This document shows positions 1-8,549 of a DNA stretch of 64,000 bases, piece by piece. The translations under genes were made by a program, and so were the position numbers. This stretch comes from Chersky-840 sp963811775 (GTDB taxonomy: Bacteria; Actinomycetota; Acidimicrobiia; Acidimicrobiales; UBA8190): NCBI GenBank assembly GCA_963811775.1, contig CAWESO010000002.1, positions 434,001 through 498,000 on the forward strand, given 5' to 3'. Numbering within the stretch: position 1 is the first letter of the stretch; every line of letters starts with the position of its first letter. The notes below the pieces were generated by a model. It was not told where the DNA came from. It saw nothing but the letters and a program-made list of their open reading frames with translations, and did not search any database.

Positions 1-1409
1 TTTGTCCGCCAGCTGAGGTTCTGCAGAGCGGGCCCGAGGTTGGCTGCGAGCGACGCCAAGGCGTCCGCCACCTTCGAATCGTCCATGTGCTCGAGCGCGG
101 CACGGGCCGGGTCGAGCCGGCAGCGCCCCGTCCACGCGGCCATGTCAGAGTCGGCGGCTCGCTCCACCAGTCCGGCTATCCCCGCGTATGAGAGCTCGAG
201 CACGTCGGCGATGTCGCCGGAGAAAGTGAGTGGTGGGCACAGGCGATTCTTGTCAGCTTCGTCGTCCCGCGAGGCCTCCACTGCTCCGATCGTGGCAGCG
301 CTCCAGGGTACGATCCCGATCGTCACGTACTGGATCGTGATCTTGTCCGGCTCGAAGACCGGTCGTGGCGTGGTGGGTTGCACTCCCGCTGCGGTGCAGT
401 CGACGTAGATGCGATTCGGCTCGGCACCGACCTCGCCATCCTCGAAGGTGATGCGATCGGGGCTGAGGCCGAGGATCTTCCTCTTGCGCACCACGCGCTC
501 GATGGACCGCAGCGCATCGATCTCGAGGGTGCTGATGGTGGCCCCCCGGAACGTCTCGGGGACGACGCCGGGGTCGATCCGGACCAGCACGTCCTCCGCT
601 GCGAGGCGGCGCGCGAAGTCCGCACCGTCCTCCGCCTGGGCCGCCGCCTCGACCCATCGCGCCTGCAGCTGCATGTACGAGCCGACTAGCTCGAGCGGTT
701 GCATAAACGACCGGTTGAAGAGCCAAGGGTCGCGGTGTCGGACCCACTGGATTTCCCCTGCGTCGACGCCAGCGTCGAGAAGCCAGTTGCACGTGTCCAT
801 CGCGGTCTTTCCAGCGCCGATGATTGTGAAGCCGGACGGCGCTCCACTCAGGTCGACCAGATCGTTGGGTGGAATCATGTGGACGGACGGCTCCACTGCG
901 AACGCCGGCGTATGACGCGACGGGATCGACGACTCGACATATGTCGCGTCAACCAGTTTCCGGCGCGCCTTGATCGTCGTTTCCTTTCCGGTGAGCAGCG
1001 ACACCACGTGATGGCCGTCGATGTCGTGACCTCGGTAGTCGGACATCGCGAGGAACTTGACGCGGCCCGAGGCGATGAGAACCCCGTCGAGGACCCGGGC
1101 GAAGTAGTCGCAGATCTCATCCCCACTAGCGCGTTCGTAGAATCCCGCGTTCGGTCCAGTGTCGTCGATGAGGTCTGCTCCGAGCGCCCGCGAGGAAACC
1201 CCGTAGTAAGCCGACGGCTGGTGTAGGCGGACGAACGGGTAGGCGTCCAGCCAGTGCCCTCCAGGCCGGTGACGGCGATCGACGAGCACGACGTCCGCAT
1301 CCGATTCGGCGATCAATGCATCCACGAACGCCATCCCGGACGCGCCTGCGCCGACGACGAGGTAGTCGGTGTCGATCTGTCGCACCGGGCTCCCTTCGGT
1401 CCGGGCCAT
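1..1409 (-). CDS. FAD/NAD(P)-binding oxidoreductase, 3' end cut by window edge
   Basis: Reading the minus strand from an ATG at 1409 gives an open frame of 469 codons that runs off the left edge without a stop, so the C-terminus is missing. The N-terminus has a dinucleotide-binding fold with the GAGASG glycine motif at residues 20-25, then an acidic strand end and DRRHRPGGHW, as in flavin-dependent monooxygenases and related oxidoreductases. A second nucleotide-binding motif (IIGAGKTAMD) follows near residue 185, which suggests one FAD site and one NAD(P)H site. The substrate cannot be read from sequence. No neighbour gene on the same strand is close enough to suggest an operon; the next gene starts beyond a 386-base gap. 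The family (flavoprotein monooxygenase-like) is fairly secure, the specific role is unknown. Confidence 0.8.
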   Translation of the reverse strand, partial: MARTEGSPVRQIDTDYLVVGAGASGMAFVDALIAESDADVVLVDRRHRPGGHWLDAYPFVRLHQPSAYYGVSSRALGADLIDDTGPNAGFYERASGDEICDYFARVLDGVLIASGRVKFLAMSDYRGHDIDGHHVVSLLTGKETTIKARRKLVDATYVESSIPSRHTPAFAVEPSVHMIPPNDLVDLSGAPSGFTIIGAGKTAMDTCNWLLDAGVDAGEIQWVRHRDPWLFNRSFMQPLELVGSYMQLQARWVEAAAQAEDGADFARRLAAEDVLVRIDPGVVPETFRGATISTLEIDALRSIERVVRKRKILGLSPDRITFEDGEVGAEPNRIYVDCTAAGVQPTTPRPVFEPDKITIQYVTIGIVPWSAATIGAVEASRDDEADKNRLCPPLTFSGDIADVLELSYAGIAGLVERAADSDMAAWTGRCRLDPARAALEHMDDSKVADALASLAANLGPALQNLSWRT

Positions 1410-1795
1410 GTCCGCCGCACGAACACGGCGCTGAGCACATTGTCGCGTCAAACGGGCCCGGGTGCTTAGGGCGACCGGAGGCGGCGGAGCTGCCCGGCTG
1501 AGCGCTAGCCGAGCCTTATCCTGACCCGCATACGTGCTGCTGGTGGGTGGGGAGCTCGTGCTCGACGACCAGCGTTGCGGAACGACATCTGCTGGTCGGT
1601 GTTCCACTGCTCACGGCTCGTCGGGGCGTCGCACCGTTTACTGTCCTCGGTATGGGTCCGAGGCTGGCCGTCATTCCCACCCAAACCTCTCTAGTCCATC
1701 GACCGCGACCGGGTCTCGGTCGCGTGTCGACCGGGTGGAACTAAAGAGCTAGAGGGCTGATCTTCTGTGACCGTCTGACTTGCCTTTATCTGCTG
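1410..1795. other. Gap without a recognisable gene
   Basis: Short open frames exist on the plus strand (for example 1534-1752) but none resembles a protein family and none has a convincing ribosome binding site. It probably holds the promoter of the flavoprotein gene and the 3' end of the metallopeptidase gene. Confidence 0.5.
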
Positions 1796-2623
1796 TCAAG
1801 CGCTGAGTGTCCACGAGAGCGACTCAGTTCCATTCTGGAACGATCGTAGGATCGACGCTGCGGTCTCTTGGATTCGCTCGCAGGACGTCTTGACGCCGGC
1901 GAGTGCTTCATCGCCCCCGCCCGCCCAGTTCGCAACATAGCCGAAGGAGTAGTCACTCGTGTCGAGCCCAAGAGATTGGCAGACGACGTAAGCCGTGGAC
2001 TCGGCCTCTAGCTCAGCGAGCCGACGGTCGTTGAAACTTCCGTGCAAAATGGCGTGTGCGATCTCGTGAGCGAGGGTTTTCACGCGCTGGGCCGGCGAAT
2101 TGGCTACCTCGACACGGATGCGGTGGAGATCGAAGGAGCAATCGCCATTCGTGTTTCCCGGAAGTTCTGCGTCCTCGACCGAGAAACCGATGGACTTGGC
2201 TACGTCCGCGAGCCGTGAAAAGAGCCCGGAGGGATCGTCTCCTACAAGCCGGTGGCAGAGGGACGGGATCTCCTCGCCGTCGGTCTGGGAGATATCGAAG
2301 ACTGGCGTCCACTTGAAGCCTCGGATCATTCGATCGTCATCTCGATCTTCGGCTACAGCGTTTCTGTAGACCATCGGAGCAAGGATAAAGATTGCCTTTT
2401 CGCCCTTGCGGACGAAGCGAGCCATTTTCCGCCAGGCATGGAAGCCGGCAACATGTGTCGCATCCTGAAACTGTGACGCGATGAGGAGGACGTTGCCGAA
2501 GCTGTAGTGATGGAAGCGACTCTGGAAGTGGAGGTAGCGGTGCCACTCGCTTGTCGTCGTGAGACGTTGGACTCCTTCGGTCAGTTTGCTAAGGAGTTCT
2601 GGGTGACTGTTGCTTTTGCTCAT
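1796..2623 (-). CDS. ArdC-like N-terminal domain plus HEIAH metallopeptidase (ImmA/IrrE type)
   Basis: A 275-residue protein. Residues about 5-110 match the pattern of ArdC-type N-terminal domains (TSEWHRYLHFQSRFHHYSFGN, then GFHAWRKMARFVRKGEKAIF), which in plasmid ArdC proteins bind single-stranded DNA and oppose restriction. The second half has the zinc-peptidase motif HEIAH at residues 186-190 with a downstream glutamate in LAELEAEST (about 203-210), as in M78/ImmA-IrrE peptidases. Proteins of this architecture are common on plasmids, ICEs and phages (family knowledge). The gene lies just outside the tRNA-Gly integrative element, so it may belong to an older insertion. Antirestriction or regulator-cleaving function is inference; the two domains are well supported. 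Confidence 0.8.
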   Translation of the reverse strand: MSKSNSHPELLSKLTEGVQRLTTTSEWHRYLHFQSRFHHYSFGNVLLIASQFQDATHVAGFHAWRKMARFVRKGEKAIFILAPMVYRNAVAEDRDDDRMIRGFKWTPVFDISQTDGEEIPSLCHRLVGDDPSGLFSRLADVAKSIGFSVEDAELPGNTNGDCSFDLHRIRVEVANSPAQRVKTLAHEIAHAILHGSFNDRRLAELEAESTAYVVCQSLGLDTSDYSFGYVANWAGGGDEALAGVKTSCERIQETAASILRSFQNGTESLSWTLSA

Positions 2624-3141
2624 TTGAGATTTCTCCGGATTGGCTGATGACGCAGGTCGTGTGGCAGGCGGTGAAGTCCGAGCGCCGCGAGTTCAATTCA
2701 GGGCTTGAGCCCCTCGGCCGACGACTCGGCACGCCGCGCCAGGGGAAGTTCGACCGGTATATCGATAGCGCCATCACCTGGCTCGGTACCTTGCTGACCG
2801 AACGGAACGACGCAGGGGGAACAGGGGAACTGCTTGCGATGGCAGTCATTTCGGAGCCAGCCAAAGATCCGTCGAGTGTGTCTACAGCTCAGTGACCTGT
2901 TTCTCGTCGAGAGGTGGCTGCAGGTACGGAGCCTGGGAGCTCCCGGCATAGACCGGCGATGCCAACCCCGAGGAAGACTTGCGACGGCTGGGCGAAAGAC
3001 GCGTTGATCTCTGTCTCCTCCTGAGTGGCTCCCGCCCGAGCGGCTGTGCCTGACGCCGCCGCCGATGCGAGACCCTTATAGGAGTTGAACGTGACCTCGA
3101 CCGAGCTTCACAGTTCGCCCGGACTGTTAGATGGAATTTTG
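2624..3141. other. Gap left of the integrative element, no supported gene
   Basis: Several overlapping short frames occur on both strands (for example 2647-2895 plus), none with family resemblance. The minus-strand frame at 2882-3310 is an artefact that reads through the duplicated tRNA 3' end. Confidence 0.5.
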
Positions 3142-3183
3142 GAGCGGGCGAAGGGAATCGAACCCTCGTTCTCAGCTTGGGAA
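3142..3183. repeat. Left attachment site (duplicated tRNA-Gly 3' end)
   Basis: 42 bases identical to 8449-8490. It contains the T-arm and 3' acceptor strand of tRNA-Gly but not the 5' half, so it is not a tRNA gene. The match stops sharply on both sides. Confidence 0.9.
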
Positions 3184-3339
3184 AAATGTCCAGGCTGAAG
3201 TGGCGAACCCTGGCGAACCGGAGCGGCAGGTCAGCGAGCCGGCGGACGACGACGAACCCCGACGAACCGACCCGGATGCGCCATGAGTGCGCCATGGCGT
3301 GGGAGCCCATGACGCCGACGTGCTCGCCTCTCCGATCAG

Positions 3340-3717
3340 TCAGCCTCGGGAGCGCGGATCAGTGAGCCAGTGCACACGGTCCGCGAAGGAGTCATCCTTC
3401 CGGTTTGAATCGAGCAGGTCGTCAAGGAGCTCGACGTACTTGCCGATCGTCGATCGACCTCTGGGCAGACTGCGATCGGCGGTGAAGATCAAACCGGAAT
3501 GACGGCGGCCCTCGACGGCCCAGCGCCGGATGATCACGGTGAAGTCGGCGACGTCATTGGTGAGAAGCGCCCGTCGCTCGCTGCCGCACGCCGTCAGGAG
3601 CGGTTCGTCCTCCTCCATTTCCCAGCCCCTCTCCACGGCACTGACAACGTCGTGCCCGCGCTGCCGGAGCCCTTCGGCGATCGCCGTGGAGTAGTGATGG
3701 TCCAGAGCCAGATTCAC
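3340..3717 (-). CDS. DUF5615 PIN-like toxin candidate
   Basis: The likely start is the GTG at 3717, giving 125 residues (NLALDHHYSTAIAEGLRQRG at the N-terminus). An upstream ATG at 3744 would create a 31-base overlap, whereas the GTG gives the common GTGA overlap with the stop of the antitoxin-like gene (3714-3716). The sequence has the DUF5615 pattern: an early Asp in LALDHH, an RGHDV strand, then LLTNDVADFT with the conserved Asp pair and a GLIFTADRSLPRG segment. DUF5615 proteins are PIN-related, putative RNases usually encoded beside DUF433 antitoxins, which is exactly the arrangement here. Toxic RNase activity is inferred from family and context only. Confidence 0.8.
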   Translation of the reverse strand: MNLALDHHYSTAIAEGLRQRGHDVVSAVERGWEMEEDEPLLTACGSERRALLTNDVADFTVIIRRWAVEGRRHSGLIFTADRSLPRGRSTIGKYVELLDDLLDSNRKDDSFADRVHWLTDPRSRG

Positions 3718-4151
3718 GCCAAGGCGCGCTGCTGGCGCTCCCATCGGTCCCGTTCGGACCGCTCAGCCCGCTCGGCGGTAGCGGCATCTCCGTCGACCTC
3801 GTCGCTGAACTCCGCGTAGTACTCCACGGCCGCACGAACGAGCCTCGGCGAGATACCCAGGTAGTCCGCCGCCTCGGCGACATCTCCGTGACTGGTCCGG
3901 ACCGTGGACATGACCTGGTACACGTACAGACGGGTCCCCATGACGAGTGGCTGGCGACGTCCTGCAGCGCCTCGGTGGAACCGGATGAGCGGGTGCTGCT
4001 CGAGCCGGAGGGCCTCGCCTAGCAACCTGTCGGCCAGGGCGTTGCGGGACTCCTCGCCGACGGCCGCAGCCGCGTCGAGGAGGTCGAGCGTCCGCGTCGA
4101 CAGGCGAAAGGATCTTTGAACCGAGCCGGGACGCCTCCTCATGTGATTCAA
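3714..4151 (-). CDS. DUF433-domain antitoxin candidate
   Basis: 145 residues, with a possible internal start at residue 4. The N-terminal third (SFRLSTRTLDLLDAAAA, then ALADRLLGEALRLEQHP) resembles a ribbon-helix-helix DNA-binding segment with a helical tail. The C-terminal half has the DUF433 pattern RQPLVMGTRLYVYQVMS, then GDVAEAADYLGISPRLVRAAVEYYAEF, a helix-turn-helix-like domain of antitoxins. It overlaps the downstream DUF5615 gene by four bases, so the pair is translationally coupled with the antitoxin first, as expected for a type II system. Autoregulation is likely by family analogy; no operator was identified. Confidence 0.8.
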   Translation of the reverse strand: MNHMRRRPGSVQRSFRLSTRTLDLLDAAAAVGEESRNALADRLLGEALRLEQHPLIRFHRGAAGRRQPLVMGTRLYVYQVMSTVRTSHGDVAEAADYLGISPRLVRAAVEYYAEFSDEVDGDAATAERAERSERDRWERQQRALA

Positions 4152-4246
4152 TGTATCACAGCTGGTTGGTCGGTGACCAAATCCGGACGCCCAGGCCGAG
4201 TGCCGATTCCGCCTGAGCCACAGGGCTGCCGGATAACGTCCGTTGA

Positions 4247-7069
4247 ATGGACGCCGGCAAGGTCACCGTGCTCTTCGGGGAGTTGGGACCCGGTGACGAC
4301 CCAGACGACACCGAGGTGCGGCACGACCTGGTGAAGGAGCGACTCCGCCGCGACTATCCCGCTCTCGACGACGGCTCGCCGGCCCACGCGGTCGTCGTCC
4401 TCATGTACCAGTTGCTCGCGGACCAGATCGCTGACGAGGACCCGCCCGAGGTGTGGAAGACGGCACGCCGGCTGCTCGATGGCGGGCTCAGCCCGAGGTT
4501 CGTCAGGTCGAACCTCTTCCTGGCCCTGAACTCGGCGTTCGCGGGCGCGTTGCGACGCGGTGAAGCGATTGACCATGCGGAGTATGTGCTCGAGCTCGAG
4601 CGCCTGCCGCTCCCTCCGGTGCGCGAGGTATTCCATGTGCTCCTGGAAGTCGTCCGGCAACGCCGAGCGGTGCCCTCGGGCGAGCTCGTCGCCACCGTCG
4701 TTCATCGGCACCGTGGAGACGACGGCGATAACAGCAAGGTGCAACATTGGGTCGAGCTTGCGCTTGACAGGCTGCTTGATGACGAGTTCTCACTGATGAT
4801 GACCCCGCCCGACCTGATCGTGCACGTCCCAACGCTCCTCGAGGAGTCGGTGCTCACCCATCGTCTGAGCGGCGACGAGCGCGCGACGGGATGGATCGAG
4901 CTCGGTGCCGATCTCGCGGTCTTCGGTCGCCGGTCAGGCCCCCTTCGCTTGGATGAGGGTGGCGAGATTGAGGTGCAGACGTTGTCTGAGGGCGACCACG
5001 TGCTCGCCGGGCCCGAGGACTGGCTCGAGCGCTTCGAGCCCGGGACGCTGCTCGGCTTCAGGCTCGACGGAGACGTGTTGTCACTTCGATCGGTGACCGA
5101 ACCTGGTCCGCCGAAGCGGCACCTCGTTGATGCCGCTCGAGCTGCCTACGACCGCGAGGTCCGCGAACCTTGGCTGCCCGTTGCAGCCGACGAGATCGTC
5201 GTCGGCATGCTCTACGAGCAGCCAGGGATCCTCGAGGTACCGACCCTGCCGCTCTCCGAGCTTCTGGCCGAGGCTGGGCTCGAACGGCGTGGCGTCGAGT
5301 TCGCGCATGACGAATCGGTCTGGAGAGAGGCCCACAAGTTCTCACGTATGCGCCGCCTGTTCGACCGATTGCCCGACGGCGACCGGCGCCGGCGGGCGGT
5401 CCAAGTCCTCGACCTCATGGACGCGCCCGAACAGGATCCCGCTGCCCTCCACGACGCCCTCGTAGCGCTTGGTGACCATCGCATCCTTTCGGTCGTGACC
5501 GATGAGCTCCTCGACCTCGATGACGACGACGAGCAGCTCGACGAGGTCGCCGGCTTCGCCGATGCCCTTCTCGGTGCCGTCCGCCAACCCCGCGAGGCCG
5601 CCGCGGCCCGCTGGCTGTTGGCGGTCGTGTGCGAGCGCCGTCGCGATCCCCTGGCGGGTCAGGCGCAGCTCGAGTTCGCGCTGGAGGCGAACCCAGGCTT
5701 CCCGCCCGCAGTCGACCGTCTGGCCTGGTACCTCTCCGATCGCGGTGACGCATCGGGGGCCCTGCGCCTGTGGCGGCGGCTGGGCGTATCCGAGGCGCGC
5801 AACCAGGACCTGCGCGAGGTCACCCAGTTCGCCGAGCCGGGGCCGAGCAGCCTGGGGCGCAACGAGCCGTGCTGGTGCGGATCGGGGCGGAAGTTCAAGC
5901 ACTGCCATCTCGGCCAGCCCGCGGCGGTCCCGCTCCCCGAGCGAGTCGGGTGGCTGTGCCGCAAGGCGGTCGCCTACCTGGAGCGCCGGGGCGGAGCGGC
6001 GCCCGACGACGTCTACGAGCTGGCCGTGACCAGGGCGGACGGGGACGACTCCGACGAAGCACTCGACCGGGCCTTCTCTGACCCGATCGTCCTGGACGTG
6101 GCCCTGCACGAAGGCGGGTGGTTCGACCGCTTCATCGAAGAGCGAGGCGCGTTGCTCCCCGACGACGAAGCCATGCTGGCCCAGGCCTGGACGCTGGTCG
6201 ACCGCACCCTGTACGAGGTAGTCGGGACCGACCCGGGAACGTCGGTGTCCGTCCGGGACCTGCGAAGTGCGGAGGTCGTCCAGGTGCGCGAGCGGACCTT
6301 CAGTCACCAGGCTCGGGTCGGCCAGGTCCTCTGTGGTCGAGCGGTGCCCGACGGGGAGACGAACCAGTTCATCGGCGGCATCTTCCAGGTGCCCACCGGC
6401 GAGGAGAAGCACATTCTCGACATGCTCGACGAAGGCGATGGCTACGAGCTCCTCGCGTGGCTGGCGGCCAAGGAGCGGCCACCGCGGATGACGACCCGCG
6501 AGGGCGAGGACATGCGCGTGTGCCGGGTGGTCCTCGAGGTGCCCGATCCCGAGGTCGCTCGGGTGGTCCTCGACCGCTTGTACGACCCGCATAGGGCAGA
6601 TCAGTGGACCGAGCACCACGAGCTCGCCACGGGGGAGTCGATCTTGCGGGCAACGATCGAGCTCGAGGGGAACCGTGTCAGTGTCGAGACCTTGAGCGAG
6701 CCTCGCGTCGAGCGTGTACTCGCGACAATGCTCGCCGAGATCGCCGCCACCGTGGTCTCCGACGATCGGCGCGAGTTCGACCCCACAGATCCGCCCCGTG
6801 GTCCGCGGCAGCCGGCGATGTCTCTGGAAGACCCCGCCGTCAGGGAGATGTTCGGGAAGTTCATCGCCGAGCGGGAACGAAGCTGGTGCGACGAGCCGAT
6901 TCCCGCCCTCGGCGGGCTCACACCCCGACAGGCGGCGGCCGATCCGGCGGGTCGTGAAGGACTCGAACGGCTCCTGCTCGAGTACGGATCGCACGTCGAC
7001 CCGGCCGACGACCCCGAGGTGGTCCCCCAGCACCCCGAGCGTCTTCGCCGGTTGCTCGGGATTGGCTGA
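4247..7069 (+). CDS. Large SEC-C zinc-motif protein, main cargo of the element
   Basis: 940 residues starting at ATG 4247, the only large cargo gene of the integrative element. The recognisable part is a SEC-C zinc motif, GRNEPCWCGSGRKFKHCH, at about residues 537-554. Before it lies a helical segment with a TPR-like stretch (about 470-525, alanine/leucine rich, with ALEANPGFPPAVDRLAWYL). The first 110 residues include VWKTARRLLDGGLSPRFVRS, resembling helical N-terminal regions of other SEC-C proteins. Near the C-terminus IPALGGLTPRQAAADPAGRE matches a segment often seen in SEC-C proteins. SEC-C binds zinc and in SecA contacts SecB and ribosomes; in stand-alone proteins the role is mostly unknown. 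No nuclease, ATPase or membrane motif is visible. Function unknown; its position in a small tRNA element makes a defence or host-interference role worth testing (inference). Confidence 0.75.
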   Translation: MDAGKVTVLFGELGPGDDPDDTEVRHDLVKERLRRDYPALDDGSPAHAVVVLMYQLLADQIADEDPPEVWKTARRLLDGGLSPRFVRSNLFLALNSAFAGALRRGEAIDHAEYVLELERLPLPPVREVFHVLLEVVRQRRAVPSGELVATVVHRHRGDDGDNSKVQHWVELALDRLLDDEFSLMMTPPDLIVHVPTLLEESVLTHRLSGDERATGWIELGADLAVFGRRSGPLRLDEGGEIEVQTLSEGDHVLAGPEDWLERFEPGTLLGFRLDGDVLSLRSVTEPGPPKRHLVDAARAAYDREVREPWLPVAADEIVVGMLYEQPGILEVPTLPLSELLAEAGLERRGVEFAHDESVWREAHKFSRMRRLFDRLPDGDRRRRAVQVLDLMDAPEQDPAALHDALVALGDHRILSVVTDELLDLDDDDEQLDEVAGFADALLGAVRQPREAAAARWLLAVVCERRRDPLAGQAQLEFALEANPGFPPAVDRLAWYLSDRGDASGALRLWRRLGVSEARNQDLREVTQFAEPGPSSLGRNEPCWCGSGRKFKHCHLGQPAAVPLPERVGWLCRKAVAYLERRGGAAPDDVYELAVTRADGDDSDEALDRAFSDPIVLDVALHEGGWFDRFIEERGALLPDDEAMLAQAWTLVDRTLYEVVGTDPGTSVSVRDLRSAEVVQVRERTFSHQARVGQVLCGRAVPDGETNQFIGGIFQVPTGEEKHILDMLDEGDGYELLAWLAAKERPPRMTTREGEDMRVCRVVLEVPDPEVARVVLDRLYDPHRADQWTEHHELATGESILRATIELEGNRVSVETLSEPRVERVLATMLAEIAATVVSDDRREFDPTDPPRGPRQPAMSLEDPAVREMFGKFIAERERSWCDEPIPALGGLTPRQAAADPAGREGLERLLLEYGSHVDPADDPEVVPQHPERLRRLLGIG

Positions 7070-7132
7070 GCACGTTCTCGCCCTCGGGCGCCCGATGGTC
7101 CCGTGGGTTTCGCAAGGGTCGTCGAGGACTCG

Positions 7133-8278
7133 TCAGAAGCCGTCGTCCGTCGCGAGCAGCGCCCCCAGGTGGTCGGCGGCGTCCCGGTCACGCGCCGGTA
7201 CCCATCCCCAGTAGATGTCGAGCGTCGTCGAGATGCGGGAATGGCCGAGCCGGTTGGCGACGGTGCGGAGATCGATCCCGGCGGTCAGCAGCTCCGTGGC
7301 CACGAAATGGCGCAGGTCGTGGACCCGAACGTGACGCAGCCCGATCCCTCCTCGTAGCCGGCCCCAGCGCTGGGTGACGAGCTCCGGTCGCCACGGCTTC
7401 TGACCGCTCGGATCATTCGAGAAGATCAACGCTGAGGTGTCGACTCCCCGCTCCATCTCGTCGGCGGCCCGGAGCGCCGCGGCGTGTTGCTCACGAAGCG
7501 CCTCGACCGCCTGGATGGTGAGCGACACGACACGAGACCGGCCGGTCTTGGTCGACTTGACCACCACGCCGCGGCTTGCGGTTGCCGACACTGAGCGCTC
7601 GATGCGCGCGATCTGTTGCTCCAGGTCGACGTCGCGCCACCGCAGCGCGCAGATTTCGCCCCTCCGGGCCCCGGTGGCCACCGCTACCTGCAACCAACAC
7701 CACAGAGCCGGGTCGGCTGTGTGAGCGGCGGCAAGCGCGAGGTGGATCTCGTGGATGCTGGGTGGAGTGATGGGGACTCTGGGAACCGATGGCCTCGTGG
7801 CCGCCGAGACGGGGTTGCGGGCCAACCAGCCCCATCGCACCGCCTGGGCGAGTGCCCGGTGCAGCACGACGTGGGCACACCTGACGCGCGACGGTCCAAG
7901 GCCGGCGGCCGCCATGCGGGCGTAGAGCTGGTCGCAGTCGCGAGCCGTGAGCTTCCACAACGGCATCGAGCCAAGTGCAGGCTTCAGGTGCCTGGTGACC
8001 AGGCTGTTCCAGTCTTCCCAGGTAGCCGGTCCGAGAGCGGCCGATGCCAAGAACTGATCCAACAGGTCGGCCAGCGTGACCCTGCCGCCGCCATACAGAC
8101 CGGCCCCGGCTTCGACCACCATTCGTTGGAGAGCTTCCTTGGCCTCGGACCGGGTCCCGTGGACGGTCCGCGAGAGGCGGCGCCGCTCGCCGGTGACGAG
8201 GTCGGGGTCGACGGCCACCTGCAGTCGCCATCGGCCGCGGCCGCAATCGATCATTGTTCCTGTGCGTGGTTTGGTCAT
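7133..8278 (-). CDS. int: Tyrosine recombinase (integrase) of the tRNA-Gly element
   Basis: Chosen start is ATG 8278, giving 381 residues; the longer frame reaching 8629 reads through the tRNA gene and is rejected. Domains in order: an arm-binding-like N-terminus (CGRGRWRLQVAVDPDLVTGE), a SAM-like core-binding domain (about 68-160), and the catalytic domain (about 175-375). Catalytic residues visible: Arg in ATGARRGE (about 205), HDLRH (His 320, Arg 323), His in LGHS (about 346) and the nucleophile Tyr in DIYWGW (about 356). The full set is present, so the enzyme looks active. Its start lies 171 bases from the right attachment repeat, normal for a tRNA-targeting integrase. It should recombine the two 42-base repeats. 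Confidence 0.92.
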   Translation of the reverse strand: MTKPRTGTMIDCGRGRWRLQVAVDPDLVTGERRRLSRTVHGTRSEAKEALQRMVVEAGAGLYGGGRVTLADLLDQFLASAALGPATWEDWNSLVTRHLKPALGSMPLWKLTARDCDQLYARMAAAGLGPSRVRCAHVVLHRALAQAVRWGWLARNPVSAATRPSVPRVPITPPSIHEIHLALAAAHTADPALWCWLQVAVATGARRGEICALRWRDVDLEQQIARIERSVSATASRGVVVKSTKTGRSRVVSLTIQAVEALREQHAAALRAADEMERGVDTSALIFSNDPSGQKPWRPELVTQRWGRLRGGIGLRHVRVHDLRHFVATELLTAGIDLRTVANRLGHSRISTTLDIYWGWVPARDRDAADHLGALLATDDGF

Positions 8279-8448
8279 CGCCCACGATGACCTGCACCCC
8301 CAATGGCACGGGCATGGCACACAAGATCTTCGAATCGGGCGAGGTGGGGAGCCGTTCGTGCGCGGGATCTCGCCCCGAATGGCACGACATCGCGAACCGA
8401 ATCGCCGATTCATCACGACGGCGATGCCTCTGACCAGGACTTCGATGA

Positions 8449-8490
8449 GAGCGGGCGAAGGGAATCGAACCCTCGTTCTCAGCTTGGGAA
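8449..8490. repeat. Right attachment site within tRNA-Gly
   Basis: 42 bases identical to 3142-3183, spanning the tRNA from one base beyond its discriminator into the anticodon loop. Beyond 8490 the sequence continues as the 5' half of the tRNA, whereas after 3183 it diverges at once. Confidence 0.9.
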
Positions 8491-8520
8491 GCTGATGTTC
8501 TGCCGCTGAACTACGCCCGC
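8450..8520 (-). tRNA. tRNA-Gly (anticodon CCC)
   Basis: The minus strand folds into a full cloverleaf: acceptor GCGGGCG with CGCCCGC, D stem GTTC/GAAC, anticodon stem TCAGC/GCTGA with loop TTCCCAA (anticodon CCC, reads GGG), four-base variable loop, T stem GAGGG/CCCTT with one G-U pair and loop TTCGATT, discriminator T. CCA is not encoded. 71 bases. It is the integration target of the adjacent element and its sequence is restored by the insertion. It is divergent from dcd with only 29 bases between them. Confidence 0.95.
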
Positions 8521-8549
8521 GAGGAGGCATCACACTATCGTGCTGCCCC

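Larger units (their letters stand above)
3142..8490. mobile_element. Small integrative element in the tRNA-Gly 3' end
   Basis: The element is bounded by a 42-base direct repeat (3142-3183 and 8449-8490) that equals the 3' part of tRNA-Gly from the anticodon loop to the discriminator base. The right copy belongs to the intact tRNA gene; the left copy is the displaced original 3' end. An excised circle would be 5307 bases. Cargo in order: DUF5615 toxin-like gene and DUF433 antitoxin-like gene (minus), a 940-residue SEC-C protein (plus), and a tyrosine integrase (minus) whose start faces the tRNA. No replication, packaging or conjugation gene is visible, so it is a minimal integrative element or a satellite. 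Tyrosine integrases at tRNA 3' ends with such repeats are standard island biology; this cargo combination I do not recognise. Confidence 0.88.

Noticed and set aside
3142..3183. Second tRNA-Gly gene
   Set aside because: Only the 3' half is present; no 5' acceptor, D arm or complete anticodon stem.
2882..3310. Minus-strand ORF of 142 residues
   Set aside because: Its centre is the translated tRNA 3' repeat; no family match elsewhere.
5342..7033. Minus-strand ORF of 563 residues opposite the SEC-C gene
   Set aside because: GC-rich shadow; composition and lack of motifs against a clear SEC-C motif on the plus strand.
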